A DNA stretch of 64,000 nt from Gammaproteobacteria bacterium (GCA_012960535.1 DUBB01000035.1:30726-94725), one strand, 5' to 3'. Shown: positions 44,760 to 54,141, numbered from the stretch's first letter. Numbers and translations: made by a program. The notes: a model not told the origin generated them from the letters alone.

Positions 44760-47700
44760 TTAACTTACACCCTTTGCTTCTGGTAAAGGCATTGCGGTCT
44801 CTGTTGATTCTTTTTCAAAAAGGTCCTTGCCCAGCATGCCTGCCAGGCTGTTTTTCACCCAGTTTTGGAAGTCATCGAGCATAAGATAAAGGCTAGGTAC
44901 CAGCAGGAGCGTGATTACAGTTGCAAACAGGACACCAAAAGCCAGTGAAATAGCCATTGGTATGAACATGAATGTTTCCGGATCCTTATTAGTCATTAAC
45001 GGTATGAGCCCTACGAAGGTGGTGGCGGATGTTAATATGATGGGTCGAAAGCGAATGGCTCCGGCGTTACTGACTGCATCAAATATGGGTACGCCGGCTT
45101 TGCGTTGCTGGTTGATGTTATCAACGAGTACAAGAGAGGCGTTTACCACAATGCCGGACAAGGCGATAATGCCAAGCAAGGAGAAGAATACCAGCGGCCA
45201 GCCCATGATGTAGTGGCCTACGATGGCGCCCACCGCACCAAACGGGATGACGCTCATAATGACCAGTGGTTGCATATAAGATTTAAGGGGTACAGCGAGC
45301 AATGCGAAGATAATCAGAAGCGCAAGCGGCACGGTATCGAAAATGCCACCAATTGCCTTGGTTCTTTCCAATTGTTCCCCGTCAAGCGTGAAGCGAACGC
45401 CCGGGAACTGGCTGTTTTCACACATATTCTGTAGATTAGATAGGCTTGTTTTGCCTTCACATAAACTCAATTCAAGGGCTTTGAATACTGCCTCGGGTGT
45501 TACCACTGCCCGATTTACGTCTCCTCTGACTGATATGATGCGCTGCTGGTCCTGCCGATGTATGGAGGAATAGCTATTGCCATAGGTTATTTTAGCGACG
45601 CTGGTAAAGGGAACTTCGCTACCATCCCTGCTGCGGATATACATATCTTCTAGGTTGCCTAAAGAGCGCCTTTCATTTTCTGGATAACGAACCATGACTC
45701 TGACGTCGTCAGTACCGCGTTGGATTCGCTGAGCTTCTTCGCCGTAGAACGCCTGTCTGACCTGCTGAGCCAGGTCTCTCAGGGTGAGGCCAAGTGTTTT
45801 GGCCTGAGGTAGAATATTAAGTTGGATTTCCTGTTTCCCTGCTCTGAATGAATCGGACAGATCGAGTACGCCAGGGAATCTGGCCAGTTCTGCACGTAGA
45901 TGCAGAGCGGCCCTTTTGAGTTCTTCAACATCGCGACCGCGTAACTGCAGGGCGATTGGATCACCCGCAGTATAAGCATCGGCAGTAAATTGCAGTTCCA
46001 GGGCATCAGGCACGGAGCCGGTCAGGGCGCGCCAGCGTTTTGCGATTCTATTGGATGGCCAGCCGGGTCTTTGTTCCATGGGAGCCAGATCAAGAACGAG
46101 CTCCGCCAGGTGGCTACCACCCGATGAACCTACTCGTGGTGGGCCGCTTGCTTTGGCGGCATTAGAGCCGATCGATGCAAAGATATGTTTGATGGGATCA
46201 GCTAGTTCCTGGGTTGCTAAATCAGCGGCAATCTCCTGGCGCAGCTGCTGGGCTGCATCTTCTAGTTGCTGGGCTCCCTGTTCAGTGAGTTCGACGTTAA
46301 TACCCTCTGGCATGAGCAGGGTAGCATAAACACGATCTCCTTCTACTGCAGGGAAGAACTGAAATATGACTCTGCCGCTGATTACAAGTGCCAGGGCGAA
46401 AATGAGCACCGCGGTTCCTACAGCCCAGGTAATCCAGCGCCATTGAAGCGTTTTTATCAGAAAAGGTTGATAAGTGTCTTTGGCGAAATTTTCCAGGCTC
46501 TGCGCAATTCTGCCCTGAAATCTGATCCACCACTGTACAAAACCAAAGGACGTAAATGCCAGTGGTCCTTGGGTAATTCTATGAGAGATGTGCGCGGGTA
46601 GGATCAGCATGCATTCAATGATGCTGAAGACCAGGCAGATGACCACTACCCAGCCTATCAACGAGAAAAACTGACCCATTCGCCCGTTTATAATGAGTAT
46701 GGGCAGGAAAGCGGCGATGGTGGTTAATACACCAAAAATAACAGGCACAATGACTTCTGATGTTCCGGCTATGGCTGCCAGTCGTTTAGATGGCTGAATG
46801 CTTTCGTGGGCAAAGATACGCTCTCCTACAACGATGGCATCGTCAACTACGATGCCGAGTACCAGAATGAATGAAAGTACCGTCAATGAAGAAATATTTA
46901 GGCCGAAGGCTGGAAAAACCCAGATAGCACCCAGGACGGCGACGGGTATACCAAAAGCTACCCATATAGCCACCTTGAATCGTAAGAATAAGGTTAGGAT
47001 AAGGAGAACCAGCATGAGCCCGGTTGCCGCATTCTTGCTTAATGCACCAATTCTTCGGTTCAGCGGAATAGATTCATCGATCCATATTGTTACTTTGATA
47101 CCTGCTGGTAGTCTGGGGCGTATTTCCGCAATGTAGCTTTTTACCACCTGAGAAGATGTGACGGTATCTTCATCACCGACACGATATACCGTTACCGTGA
47201 CTGCCCGTTCACCATCAAATTTGGCCAGTAGGTAACCTTCCTGGAAAGCGTCTTTTACTGTCGCGATATCGCCTAAAGTTAATTTGCTACCGTCCGCTTT
47301 TGTTAAAACTTCGATCTGTTCAAACTCATATCCCCGGTAAGCCTGCCCTTGGCTACGAACCAGTACTTCACCGCCATCTGTTTTGATGGAGCCCCCAGGC
47401 ATGTCCAGCGAAGAAGCCCTGATTGCGTTGGCAATCGCCGTCATGGTTAGATTGTATTGTCTTAAGATCTGCTCGCTGACTTCTATCGATATTTCCCAGG
47501 GGCGCACGTAGTTTGATGAAACCTGGGATATACCATTCAGACCAGCAATGTCGTCTCGAATTTCTTCAGCCAGATACTTTAGGGTTGCTTCATCAGCTTG
47601 TCCGGATAAGACCACTGAAATGGTTTGGCCTCTGAACTGTAACGATGAAACGATGGGTTTTTCAGTTTCGGCTGGAAAAGTACTGATACTGTCTACGCGA

Positions 47701-48032
47701 CCTTTTACTTCATTAAGTGCCAGCGTTATGTCAGTTTCTGAACTCAGTTCAAGGAAGAGGCTACACATGCCTTCACTGGAACTGGATTGCATTCTGTCAA
47801 TTCCTTCGACGCCCTGTAGGACTTCTTCGATCCTGATACAGACTGCTTTTTCTACCTCTGCCGGGGCTGCGCCAAGGTAGGGTACATTTATCGTAATAAT
47901 ACCCGGCTCGATATTGGGGAACTCTTCCTTGTGCATGGATAACAGGGATACAAAGCCGCCCAGCAGCATAATCATCATGAGTAGATTGGCTGCAACCGGA
48001 TTGTCGGTGAACCAGATGCTGGCTTTTTCCAT
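44760..48032 (-). CDS. RND-family efflux pump, inner-membrane permease
   Basis: The product has 1090 residues with the RND layout: TM1 (about 12-30), a large periplasmic loop, TM2-6, the central cytoplasmic segment, and a second half repeating it. DDAIVVGERIFAHE contains the conserved helix-4 acidic residues of proton relay, and NASLVLVDN the second-half equivalent. The SMHKEEFPNIEPGIITINVPYLGAAPAEVE N-terminal loop is that of the heavy-drug/lipid-type RND pumps. It starts 8 bp after the adaptor gene ends and forms a regulator-adaptor-pump operon. It has no TolC of its own here. Confidence 0.95.
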   Translation of the reverse strand: MEKASIWFTDNPVAANLLMMIMLLGGFVSLLSMHKEEFPNIEPGIITINVPYLGAAPAEVEKAVCIRIEEVLQGVEGIDRMQSSSSEGMCSLFLELSSETDITLALNEVKGRVDSISTFPAETEKPIVSSLQFRGQTISVVLSGQADEATLKYLAEEIRDDIAGLNGISQVSSNYVRPWEISIEVSEQILRQYNLTMTAIANAIRASSLDMPGGSIKTDGGEVLVRSQGQAYRGYEFEQIEVLTKADGSKLTLGDIATVKDAFQEGYLLAKFDGERAVTVTVYRVGDEDTVTSSQVVKSYIAEIRPRLPAGIKVTIWIDESIPLNRRIGALSKNAATGLMLVLLILTLFLRFKVAIWVAFGIPVAVLGAIWVFPAFGLNISSLTVLSFILVLGIVVDDAIVVGERIFAHESIQPSKRLAAIAGTSEVIVPVIFGVLTTIAAFLPILIINGRMGQFFSLIGWVVVICLVFSIIECMLILPAHISHRITQGPLAFTSFGFVQWWIRFQGRIAQSLENFAKDTYQPFLIKTLQWRWITWAVGTAVLIFALALVISGRVIFQFFPAVEGDRVYATLLMPEGINVELTEQGAQQLEDAAQQLRQEIAADLATQELADPIKHIFASIGSNAAKASGPPRVGSSGGSHLAELVLDLAPMEQRPGWPSNRIAKRWRALTGSVPDALELQFTADAYTAGDPIALQLRGRDVEELKRAALHLRAELARFPGVLDLSDSFRAGKQEIQLNILPQAKTLGLTLRDLAQQVRQAFYGEEAQRIQRGTDDVRVMVRYPENERRSLGNLEDMYIRSRDGSEVPFTSVAKITYGNSYSSIHRQDQQRIISVRGDVNRAVVTPEAVFKALELSLCEGKTSLSNLQNMCENSQFPGVRFTLDGEQLERTKAIGGIFDTVPLALLIIFALLAVPLKSYMQPLVIMSVIPFGAVGAIVGHYIMGWPLVFFSLLGIIALSGIVVNASLVLVDNINQQRKAGVPIFDAVSNAGAIRFRPIILTSATTFVGLIPLMTNKDPETFMFIPMAISLAFGVLFATVITLLLVPSLYLMLDDFQNWVKNSLAGMLGKDLFEKESTETAMPLPEAKGVS

Positions 48033-48040
48033 GGTACGGT

Positions 48041-49216
48041 CTAACCCTTTCCTGTCTGGGACGTTATCGAGGGTGTGACTCGCATCCCATCGGTGATTGA
48101 CTGAAGGGGTGAAATATTGACTTTGTCACCATCGCTGAGGCCCGAACTGATGATTATGTTATCCCTTTCAAAGCGCAGCACTTCCACACCCCGAAAACGA
48201 AGTCGATTACTGTCATCGACAATGAGTACCTGGTTCTGATTACGTAAGGCTGCCCTTGGAAGGCGGAAAATATCGTCAATATCTTTTCCTTTGATTACAG
48301 CAGAAACGAATAATCCTATCTGTAAAGGGGGCTGGTCGGCCTGTTGAATATTATCAACACGAGCGACCACGGTAGTCATTCTACTTTTTGAATCAATTTC
48401 AGATTCTGTCCTGACAACTGTGCCTCGCCATTGGTAATGCTGACCCGCATAGGAAGTCGACAGGATCACCTCCGGTGCGTGTTGCTGGTTCAATTCTCCA
48501 CGATGCCCCATCGGTAGTTCAAGGTAGGCTAACTGGCTGTCCATTACGGGTAGTCGCACCTCGACTGAATGGCTGTCATAGATAGATGCTACGGTCGCGC
48601 CTTTTTGTACGTATTGCCCTATATCAATACGTTTGTTTCGCACAAATCCTGTATACGGTGCCTTTAACTGAGTTCTGGCGAGATTTCTTTGGGCCTGTTC
48701 AAGGCTGATCCTGGCTTCGGTTCTGGCGGCGCGAGCGATTCTCTGGGTTCGCAGGGCCATCTCAAGAGAGGATTGGCTAATTAATTTTTCCCTGACCAGG
48801 GTTTGCAGGCGCTGTAATTCAAAGCTGGCATGCTCAAATTCGGCATCTGATCGATCAAGCCTGGCTTTGGATAATTGAACTTGAGCGCGGTGATCGGTAT
48901 CGTCCAGGGTGACCAGGGCGTCGCCTTTATGGAAAAATCCACCGGGTGCCAGATTCGGTGAAATCCACTTTACCCGTCCGCTGACCTCTGGAATAAGTTC
49001 ACTCTGAATGTGGGGTAAGACTGTTCCCTGGGATCTGACTTCCATCTGCAGGGATTGTTGTTTAACGGCGATGACTCTAATGGTCGTAGAAATTTCTTCA
49101 GGTGGAGTCTGTTTGGGAACCGGTTGGGTTAATACCAGTTGAACAGCTCCCAACATAGCAAAAATTAGAATGCCGACGGTCATTGCCAGTTTGAAATAAG
49201 CGCTGTTCATAGTCAT
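48041..49216 (-). CDS. RND periplasmic adaptor (membrane fusion protein)
   Basis: The product has 391 residues. A single N-terminal membrane anchor (LAMTVGILIFAMLGAVQLV) is followed by the lipoyl/barrel-sandwich halves (VRSQGTVLPHIQSELIPEVSG, APYTGFVRNKRIDIGQYVQKG) around an alpha-hairpin of about 95-165, and a beta-barrel domain. It joins the pump in the inner membrane to an outer channel. GCAGG precedes the ATG; a second ATG two codons later is possible. It lies 23 bp downstream of the regulator gene. Confidence 0.93.
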   Translation of the reverse strand: MTMNSAYFKLAMTVGILIFAMLGAVQLVLTQPVPKQTPPEEISTTIRVIAVKQQSLQMEVRSQGTVLPHIQSELIPEVSGRVKWISPNLAPGGFFHKGDALVTLDDTDHRAQVQLSKARLDRSDAEFEHASFELQRLQTLVREKLISQSSLEMALRTQRIARAARTEARISLEQAQRNLARTQLKAPYTGFVRNKRIDIGQYVQKGATVASIYDSHSVEVRLPVMDSQLAYLELPMGHRGELNQQHAPEVILSTSYAGQHYQWRGTVVRTESEIDSKSRMTTVVARVDNIQQADQPPLQIGLFVSAVIKGKDIDDIFRLPRAALRNQNQVLIVDDSNRLRFRGVEVLRFERDNIIISSGLSDGDKVNISPLQSITDGMRVTPSITSQTGKG

Positions 49217-49239
49217 TGCCTGCTGCTTGTAGATATTTG

Positions 49240-49926
49240 TTATTGGATCTGGTTAAGGTCGAGATAGGTTTCCCTAAGGTAATCAAAATGTTCCGTAATG
49301 CTGATTGCGGCTGCGTCACCATTGTTTGTCTCAATGGCAATTGCCAGTGGGTCTAATAATTTCCTTAAGACTGTACCCCTGTCGAACTCTGGTCGATCCT
49401 GACTGGGCACCAATCGGCCCAGGAACTGGGTTTTCAGGCCGTTCATTATCAGTCTAACCACCAGGTTTTGATTTATAGTGACGAATTGCTTTGCCAGAAG
49501 GACCCAGTTCGCCTCAGTCATGACGCCTTTCGCTCTTAGTTTCTCAATCGTTTTCTTTAGGTCAGAAATTTGTTCTGGTGTGGCTTTATTGATGGCTGCT
49601 CGTGCGGACAGGGAGAGCATTGATCCAAATACTTCGAGAACATTTGCAATCAAATAGGGTTCAAGGGTCTCATCGAGATCCATTAAATGGCTAAGAACAC
49701 CCAGGGTCGCCTCTTCAAGCGGTAATACTCTTACGCCTCCTGGCTGAACGTCGGCAATACCGAGTTGTTCGAGGATTTTAATGGCTTCTCGGACAGCGCC
49801 GCGATTGGTACAGAAACGGGCAGAAAGATCTCTTTCTGACGGCAACCTTTCGCCTGGTCTGTACTGACCAAGAAGAATTTCGTCCCTCAGGGTCGTGGAA
49901 ATTTCGGTCGTTTTGTGGCTTGTCAT
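49240..49926 (-). CDS. GntR/FadR-family transcriptional regulator of the efflux operon
   Basis: The product has 228 residues. The winged-helix DNA-binding domain (about 8-75) shows LPSERDLSARFCTNRGAVREAI, and the C-terminal half looks like an FCD-type ligand domain of helices (TPEQISDLKKTIEKL, EHFDYLRETYLDLN). It is the first gene of the regulator-adaptor-pump operon. Five TGGTNNNACCA-like sites lie 121-187 bp upstream of its start, matching the FadR-subfamily operator consensus, so it probably autorepresses and controls the pump in response to an organic acid (inference). Confidence 0.9.
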   Translation of the reverse strand: MTSHKTTEISTTLRDEILLGQYRPGERLPSERDLSARFCTNRGAVREAIKILEQLGIADVQPGGVRVLPLEEATLGVLSHLMDLDETLEPYLIANVLEVFGSMLSLSARAAINKATPEQISDLKKTIEKLRAKGVMTEANWVLLAKQFVTINQNLVVRLIMNGLKTQFLGRLVPSQDRPEFDRGTVLRKLLDPLAIAIETNNGDAAAISITEHFDYLRETYLDLNQIQ

Positions 49927-50046
49927 GGCATTAAACCTTGCAGAGCTTATCTGCTGTCTTATTTTTGGCGCTATCTTAATTTAGAGAAACTGGGCCGACT
50001 AACCTGGCCTGGCATTTCTGGTTAATTTTCTACGGCCTATGTTCTT

Positions 50047-50113
50047 TGGTCTATCCAGTTTGGTCTAGCCATTATGGTCGTACCATTATGGTCTTACCAT
50101 TATGGTCAGACCA
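50047..50113. promoter_or_regulatory. Five tandem FadR-type operators at exact 14-bp period
   Basis: TGGTC begins at 50047, 50061, 50075, 50089 and 50103, each followed after two bases by (A/T/G)CCA: TGGTCTATCCA, TGGTCTAGCCA, TGGTCGTACCA, TGGTCTTACCA and TGGTCAGACCA. Three fit TGGTNNNACCA exactly and the last is a perfect palindrome. An overlapping palindrome ACCAT-T-ATGGT joins neighbours. The array is 121 bp upstream of the GntR start, so it is likely the binding array for that regulator. Confidence 0.8.
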
Positions 50114-50578
50114 AATTCGTATCATACTGCTGAAGGTGAGAAAAGCAACCTAATTTATGTTTCTCTGCGATTGCACTGGAGTATGCAGGGTGGCATTGAT
50201 TCAGGCACTAAATTGCTAATGCCTCTATCGATATTTTGCACCAATGCAAAGGGCGTTGATGCCGCGAGAGATTGCCGCTTATACGGAACCAGCGTGAATG
50301 GCTGTTGCAGGGCGATTCATTAAAATGGGCGGGTAACAAATTGGTGTATCAGCATTCCTGCAGGTGGGGGCAAAACTGGCGTCGGCTTCAGGTTGAAATA
50401 CAACTATCATGTTGGGCAATGTTGGGCCAAAAACAATGTCAGCCTGCGATGCTGAATATACCTGGATTGGGGCTTGCGCCAGCATGGTGTCCATGCTGGC
50501 AAGTAGCTATACTCTTAACTTGAAGCAGGCATTTTAATCGAGATTCTTCCAAAAGAAATATTTTAAGAGTAGCAGGAT
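50114..50578. other. 465-bp intergenic region with one strong hairpin
   Basis: Between the operator array and the flavin-enzyme operon I see no credible gene; a plus-strand frame at 50272-50523 has no family resemblance. Its main feature is the inverted repeat at 50478-50500. Confidence 0.4.
50478..50500. promoter_or_regulatory. Perfect 10-bp hairpin ahead of flavin-enzyme operon
   Basis: GCCAGCATGG (50478-50487) and CCATGCTGGC (50491-50500) form a perfect 10-bp stem with a TGT loop. No T-run follows on either strand, so it is not a typical intrinsic terminator. It lies 78 bp before the first gene and could be an operator or leader structure. Confidence 0.7.
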
Positions 50579-51730
50579 ATGACTGAATCTATAATTGATA
50601 GTGCAAAGGATTGGTCAGAAAAACTACCTCTGTGGTCCAGGCAGTTTGAGGAGGAAAGAAGGCTGCATGAAACCATTGCTAAGGAGTTTTCCCAGGCCGG
50701 TTTCTTTCGCATGCTGGTTCCTCAGGTTTATGGTGGGCTGCAGGTTCATCCACTGGAATTTATTGAAGTGCTTAAGTTAATTGCCATGGGTGATGGCTCT
50801 GCTGCCTGGAACGTCATGATTGGCGCAACCACCGGGCTGTTGTCAGCTTCTTTGCCTGAACAGGGAGCTCGAGAAATCTATGCCAGTGATGCACAGGTTC
50901 TATCGGTGGGAGTAACGGCGCCTGCGGGTAGAGCTGATCGAATTGAAGGTGGTTATCGGGTTACCGGGCGCTGGCCATTCGGAAGCGGTTGCCAGAATGC
51001 ACAATGGATATCGGGCGGTTGTTTTGTCTATGAACACGGTGAATCGTCAATAGATACAAAGAACCAGGCTGAAGTTCGGCTTATGATTTTTTCAGCTGAT
51101 CAGGTAAACATTGAAAACACCTGGGATGTGGTTGGATTACGCGGCACAGGTAGCCATCACTTCTCGGTAAAAGATGTATTTGTACCGGATCGTCGTACCG
51201 TCCTGATTGGTGGGCGAGCCAATATTTCAGAGCCGCTCTATCAATTTCCATTGCTCGGACTTCTTGCTCTGGGAGTTGCAAGCGTTGCCCTGGGAATCGG
51301 TTTTCGAGCCCTTGATGAGTTTAGCCAGTTGGCGGTGACAAAGCAGTCCACGGGTGCTTCACGTAAGTTGGCAGAACGCGGGGCGGTACAGGCAAGTGTT
51401 GCACGTTCCCTGGCAGATCTGAGGTCGGCTGAGGCGTTTATGAAGGAAGCTGTTAACAACGCATGGGATTACGCTGAACAAGGAGACCAGTTAGACGCGG
51501 CATTGAAAAGCGCGTTGCGACTGGCTGCTGCCAATGGCACGCACAGTGCAGTGGCGGCTGTGGATAGGCTTTATGATGCGGCTGGTGGTTCCGCTATCTA
51601 CATGGACAGTCCTTTGCAGCAGTGTTTTCGAGATGTACATGTGGTGACCCAGCATATTATGGTTGCCAATCCTATCTATGAAGTGGTGGGAAGAGTGCAC
51701 CTGGGACTTCCCGCCAGGTCCATGCTCTGA
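50579..51730 (+). CDS. Acyl-CoA dehydrogenase-like flavin monooxygenase (group D)
   Basis: The product has 383 residues with the acyl-CoA dehydrogenase fold: N-terminal helical domain (FFRMLVPQVYGGLQVHPLEF, GDGSAAWNVMIGATTG), the middle beta domain (YRVTGRWPFGSGCQNAQWIS, WDVVGLRGTGSHHFSVKDVFVP) and the C-terminal helical domain (GAVQASVARSLADL, YDAAGGSAIYMDSPLQQCFRDVH). The WPFGSGCQ and GLRGTGSH segments match the HsaA/DszC-type oxygenases rather than true dehydrogenases. It uses reduced flavin to oxygenate an aromatic or polycyclic substrate. The next start codon overlaps its stop by 1 nt. Confidence 0.88.
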   Translation: MTESIIDSAKDWSEKLPLWSRQFEEERRLHETIAKEFSQAGFFRMLVPQVYGGLQVHPLEFIEVLKLIAMGDGSAAWNVMIGATTGLLSASLPEQGAREIYASDAQVLSVGVTAPAGRADRIEGGYRVTGRWPFGSGCQNAQWISGGCFVYEHGESSIDTKNQAEVRLMIFSADQVNIENTWDVVGLRGTGSHHFSVKDVFVPDRRTVLIGGRANISEPLYQFPLLGLLALGVASVALGIGFRALDEFSQLAVTKQSTGASRKLAERGAVQASVARSLADLRSAEAFMKEAVNNAWDYAEQGDQLDAALKSALRLAAANGTHSAVAAVDRLYDAAGGSAIYMDSPLQQCFRDVHVVTQHIMVANPIYEVVGRVHLGLPARSML

Positions 51731-52653
51731 TGTCGGCTCTATCGATTGGCGCAATTGGCGGTCCCATGTTGCTTAAGGGTGCATTGCCGCTTCGAAAGAA
51801 TCGTTTGGATGCACTATTCAAGGCAGGGATTGATCATCTTTTTATTGCAGACCACATCAGCTTTCACAATGGCCTGGGCATGGACGGTATGGTTAATGCA
51901 GCCACATTGGCGGCGATGCATCCCACCATGAAGGTGGTCATTGGCGTTTATCTTCTGGCACTCAGACACCCGGTGACGGTGGCAAGACAACTGTCCACGC
52001 TGAGTTTATCGGCACCAGGACGGATTATTCTAGGCGTTGGAGTGGGCGGGGAAGATCGCCATGAAATGGAAGTTTGCGGTGTCAACCCGGCAACCCGGGG
52101 TTTGCAGACCAATCATTGCCTGGCTGCGCTTTCAGATCTGATGTCAGGGCAGCCGTCCAGTTATGACTGCCAATATTTCAGTTATAATGCTGCCATCATT
52201 AAGCCTCCACCGTTGCCGAGTGTACCTATTCTCATTGGCGGACGATCCACAGCAGCGATTCGACGGGTTGCTCGATACGGTGATGGCTGGCTGGCGGTAT
52301 GGTGTTCACCACAGCGCTTCATGGATGCAACGGATCAGGTTATGCGCGAGGCTGCTGAGCTTGGCCGCAATCCTGACTGGCAACATGGGCTGCAGGTCTG
52401 GGTAGGGTTGGGGAAGGATGTTGACAGGGCCAGAGCGTGTCTGGCCGGAGAGATGGAGGATATGTACCGTACCCCGTTTGCCGCGTTTGAGAAGTACAGC
52501 CCGTTTGGTTCGGCGGAGGCGGTTGCAGAATTTCTGCTGCCCTATATGGAAAAGGGGGCTCGAGTTTTGAATATTAAAGCTTGTTCGGTTGACGAAGACG
52601 AGGGTATTGAGCTATTGGGAGAAGTGTGTCGTTATCTGAAAAGAGCACACTGA
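51730..52653 (+). CDS. LLM-class (luciferase-like) flavin/F420-dependent oxidoreductase
   Basis: The product has 307 residues. ATG 51730 overlaps the preceding TGA (TGATG), so translation is coupled. Core TIM-barrel segments are DHLFIADHIS, MHPTMKVVIGVYLLALRHPV, LSAPGRIILGVGVGGEDRHEM and VPILIGGRSTAAIRRVARYGDGW, typical of the F420/FMN oxidoreductases of the luciferase superfamily. It may act on the product of the preceding oxygenase. It lies 53 bp before the nitroreductase start. Confidence 0.9.
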   Translation: MSALSIGAIGGPMLLKGALPLRKNRLDALFKAGIDHLFIADHISFHNGLGMDGMVNAATLAAMHPTMKVVIGVYLLALRHPVTVARQLSTLSLSAPGRIILGVGVGGEDRHEMEVCGVNPATRGLQTNHCLAALSDLMSGQPSSYDCQYFSYNAAIIKPPPLPSVPILIGGRSTAAIRRVARYGDGWLAVWCSPQRFMDATDQVMREAAELGRNPDWQHGLQVWVGLGKDVDRARACLAGEMEDMYRTPFAAFEKYSPFGSAEAVAEFLLPYMEKGARVLNIKACSVDEDEGIELLGEVCRYLKRAH

Positions 52654-52706
52654 ATTGGGTACTGTTGTGACCGATATGGCACGGCATGGAATTTGAGAGA
52701 GTCGAT

Positions 52707-53363
52707 ATGGAATTATATGAGGCCATGAGTACGCTTAGAGCAGTCAGGCGGTTGCGGTCCGATCCCGTCCCAGATGAAGTGTTAGAGCGAGTTCTACAGG
52801 CAGCCGCATGGGCACCGTCGGGTGGAAACGTTCAACCGTTCAGGATTTTGGCCGTAAAATCGGCGGAGAAGCTGAATTCAATACAGAAGTGGTATCGTGA
52901 AGAGTGGGACCGTTATATAAAGCCGCAACGACAGAAGGGAAGTGCAGAAAATAACGATGCAGCGGCGAGCGCCAATAAAATCATAAAGGCCGGTGATTAT
53001 CTGGCCAATCATCTTGCTGAAGTGCCAGTGTTGCTGGTATTTTGTTTCAATCCTGAGCATATGGCCATTACGGATGCTGAACTTGATCGACCCTCAGTGG
53101 TTGGCGGTGGCTCGGTTTATACTGCGGTGCAAAACGTCATGTTGGCGTGTCGCCAGGAAGGTCTAGGTTGTGTTCTGACCACCTTGCTGTGTCACCGGGA
53201 ACAGGCTATAAAGCAGCTTCTGGAAATACCTGAAGCGTGGGGCACCTGTGCTCATATTCCCATAGGCTATCCTGTTCTTAGGGGGCATGGTCCGATTTCC
53301 AGAAGACCCGTGGCTAAACTGGTTTTCGAAAATTGCTGGGGACAGCCTATGGGGAAGTTGTGA
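52707..53363 (+). CDS. Nitroreductase-family flavoprotein
   Basis: The product is 218 residues from ATG 52707, which has GAGAGAG 6 nt upstream; ATG 52686 in the same frame lacks a site. Motifs RAVRRLRSDPVPDEVLERVLQAAAWAPSGGN (split across residues about 10-40) and GLGCVLTTLLCHREQAIKQLL fit the NfsB/NfnB-type fold. Family members reduce nitro groups, quinones, enones or halogenated aromatics, or supply reduced flavin. In this operon it could feed the two flavin oxygenases. The prenyltransferase starts 19 nt later. Confidence 0.88.
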   Translation: MELYEAMSTLRAVRRLRSDPVPDEVLERVLQAAAWAPSGGNVQPFRILAVKSAEKLNSIQKWYREEWDRYIKPQRQKGSAENNDAAASANKIIKAGDYLANHLAEVPVLLVFCFNPEHMAITDAELDRPSVVGGGSVYTAVQNVMLACRQEGLGCVLTTLLCHREQAIKQLLEIPEAWGTCAHIPIGYPVLRGHGPISRRPVAKLVFENCWGQPMGKL

Positions 53364-53382
53364 TTTTGTTGGAGACGCATTC

Positions 53383-54141
53383 ATGAAATCCTGGTTATAT
53401 CGAATCTACGAGAGGATGCTCTGGAGACAGGTCAGAAATGGACCAAGTCCTGACCATATTGGCTTGATCGTTGATGGTAACCGTCGCTTTGCCCGGGGTA
53501 AGGGGATTAAACTCAATGAAGGCCACCATGAAGGATCGGTCAAGGTCAAAGAGTTTCTTCGCTGGTGCTTCCGCTTGGAAATCAAGGTTATTACGTTATT
53601 TGGTTTTTCCACTGAAAACTTCAATAGAAGCGAACAGGAAGTTGAATACCTGATGGATTTAATAATGGATCAATTAAAGCAGTTCCAGACGGATCCTGAG
53701 ATAATGAAAGAACGGGTTAAAGTGAAAGTCATTGGCCGCCGCGAGAACCTTAGTGAGAAAATGAATGCTGTGATAGACAGTGTTGAGGACTTGACCAAAA
53801 ACCATGATCGATTTCTACTTAACATTGCATTGAGTTATGGGGGCAGAGCAGAAATTATCGACGCGGTCAAGCGCATTGCGGGCGAGGTGGATGCCGGACA
53901 GTTGGCGATCTCAGATATCACCGAGCAAAGTTTCGCCGATTATCTATATACTGTAGGTGTGCCAGATCCAGATCTGATTATCAGAACCTCCGGTGAAGAA
54001 AGATTGTCGGGGTTTCTACTTTGGCAAAGTGCTTATTCCGAACTGTATTTTACAGAAGTATACTGGCCGGCTTTCAGGATGATTGATCTCTGGAGGGCTA
54101 TCAGAGTGTACCAGCAGCGAGAGCGACGTTTTGGTAAGTAA
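53383..54141 (+). CDS. cis-Prenyltransferase (UppS-like isoprenyl transferase)
   Basis: The product is 252 residues from ATG 53383 with GGAG upstream; the longer frame overlaps the nitroreductase. Motifs are complete: DGNRRFARGK (Asp31), HHEGSVKVKE, GFSTENFNRS and RTSGEERLSGFLLWQSAYSELYF (split at the end of the protein). It condenses isopentenyl diphosphate units in cis geometry onto an allylic diphosphate. Short ones of this kind make Z-farnesyl or decaprenyl chains. Being in a flavin-enzyme operon away from the cell-wall genes, it may be a second, specialised copy (inference). Confidence 0.9.
   Translation: MKSWLYRIYERMLWRQVRNGPSPDHIGLIVDGNRRFARGKGIKLNEGHHEGSVKVKEFLRWCFRLEIKVITLFGFSTENFNRSEQEVEYLMDLIMDQLKQFQTDPEIMKERVKVKVIGRRENLSEKMNAVIDSVEDLTKNHDRFLLNIALSYGGRAEIIDAVKRIAGEVDAGQLAISDITEQSFADYLYTVGVPDPDLIIRTSGEERLSGFLLWQSAYSELYFTEVYWPAFRMIDLWRAIRVYQQRERRFGK

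Noticed and set aside
50272..50523. Plus-strand frame of 83 codons ahead of the flavin-enzyme operon
   Set aside because: It starts in mid-region without a ribosome site and crosses the hairpin; the translation is Cys/Trp-rich and unlike any family.
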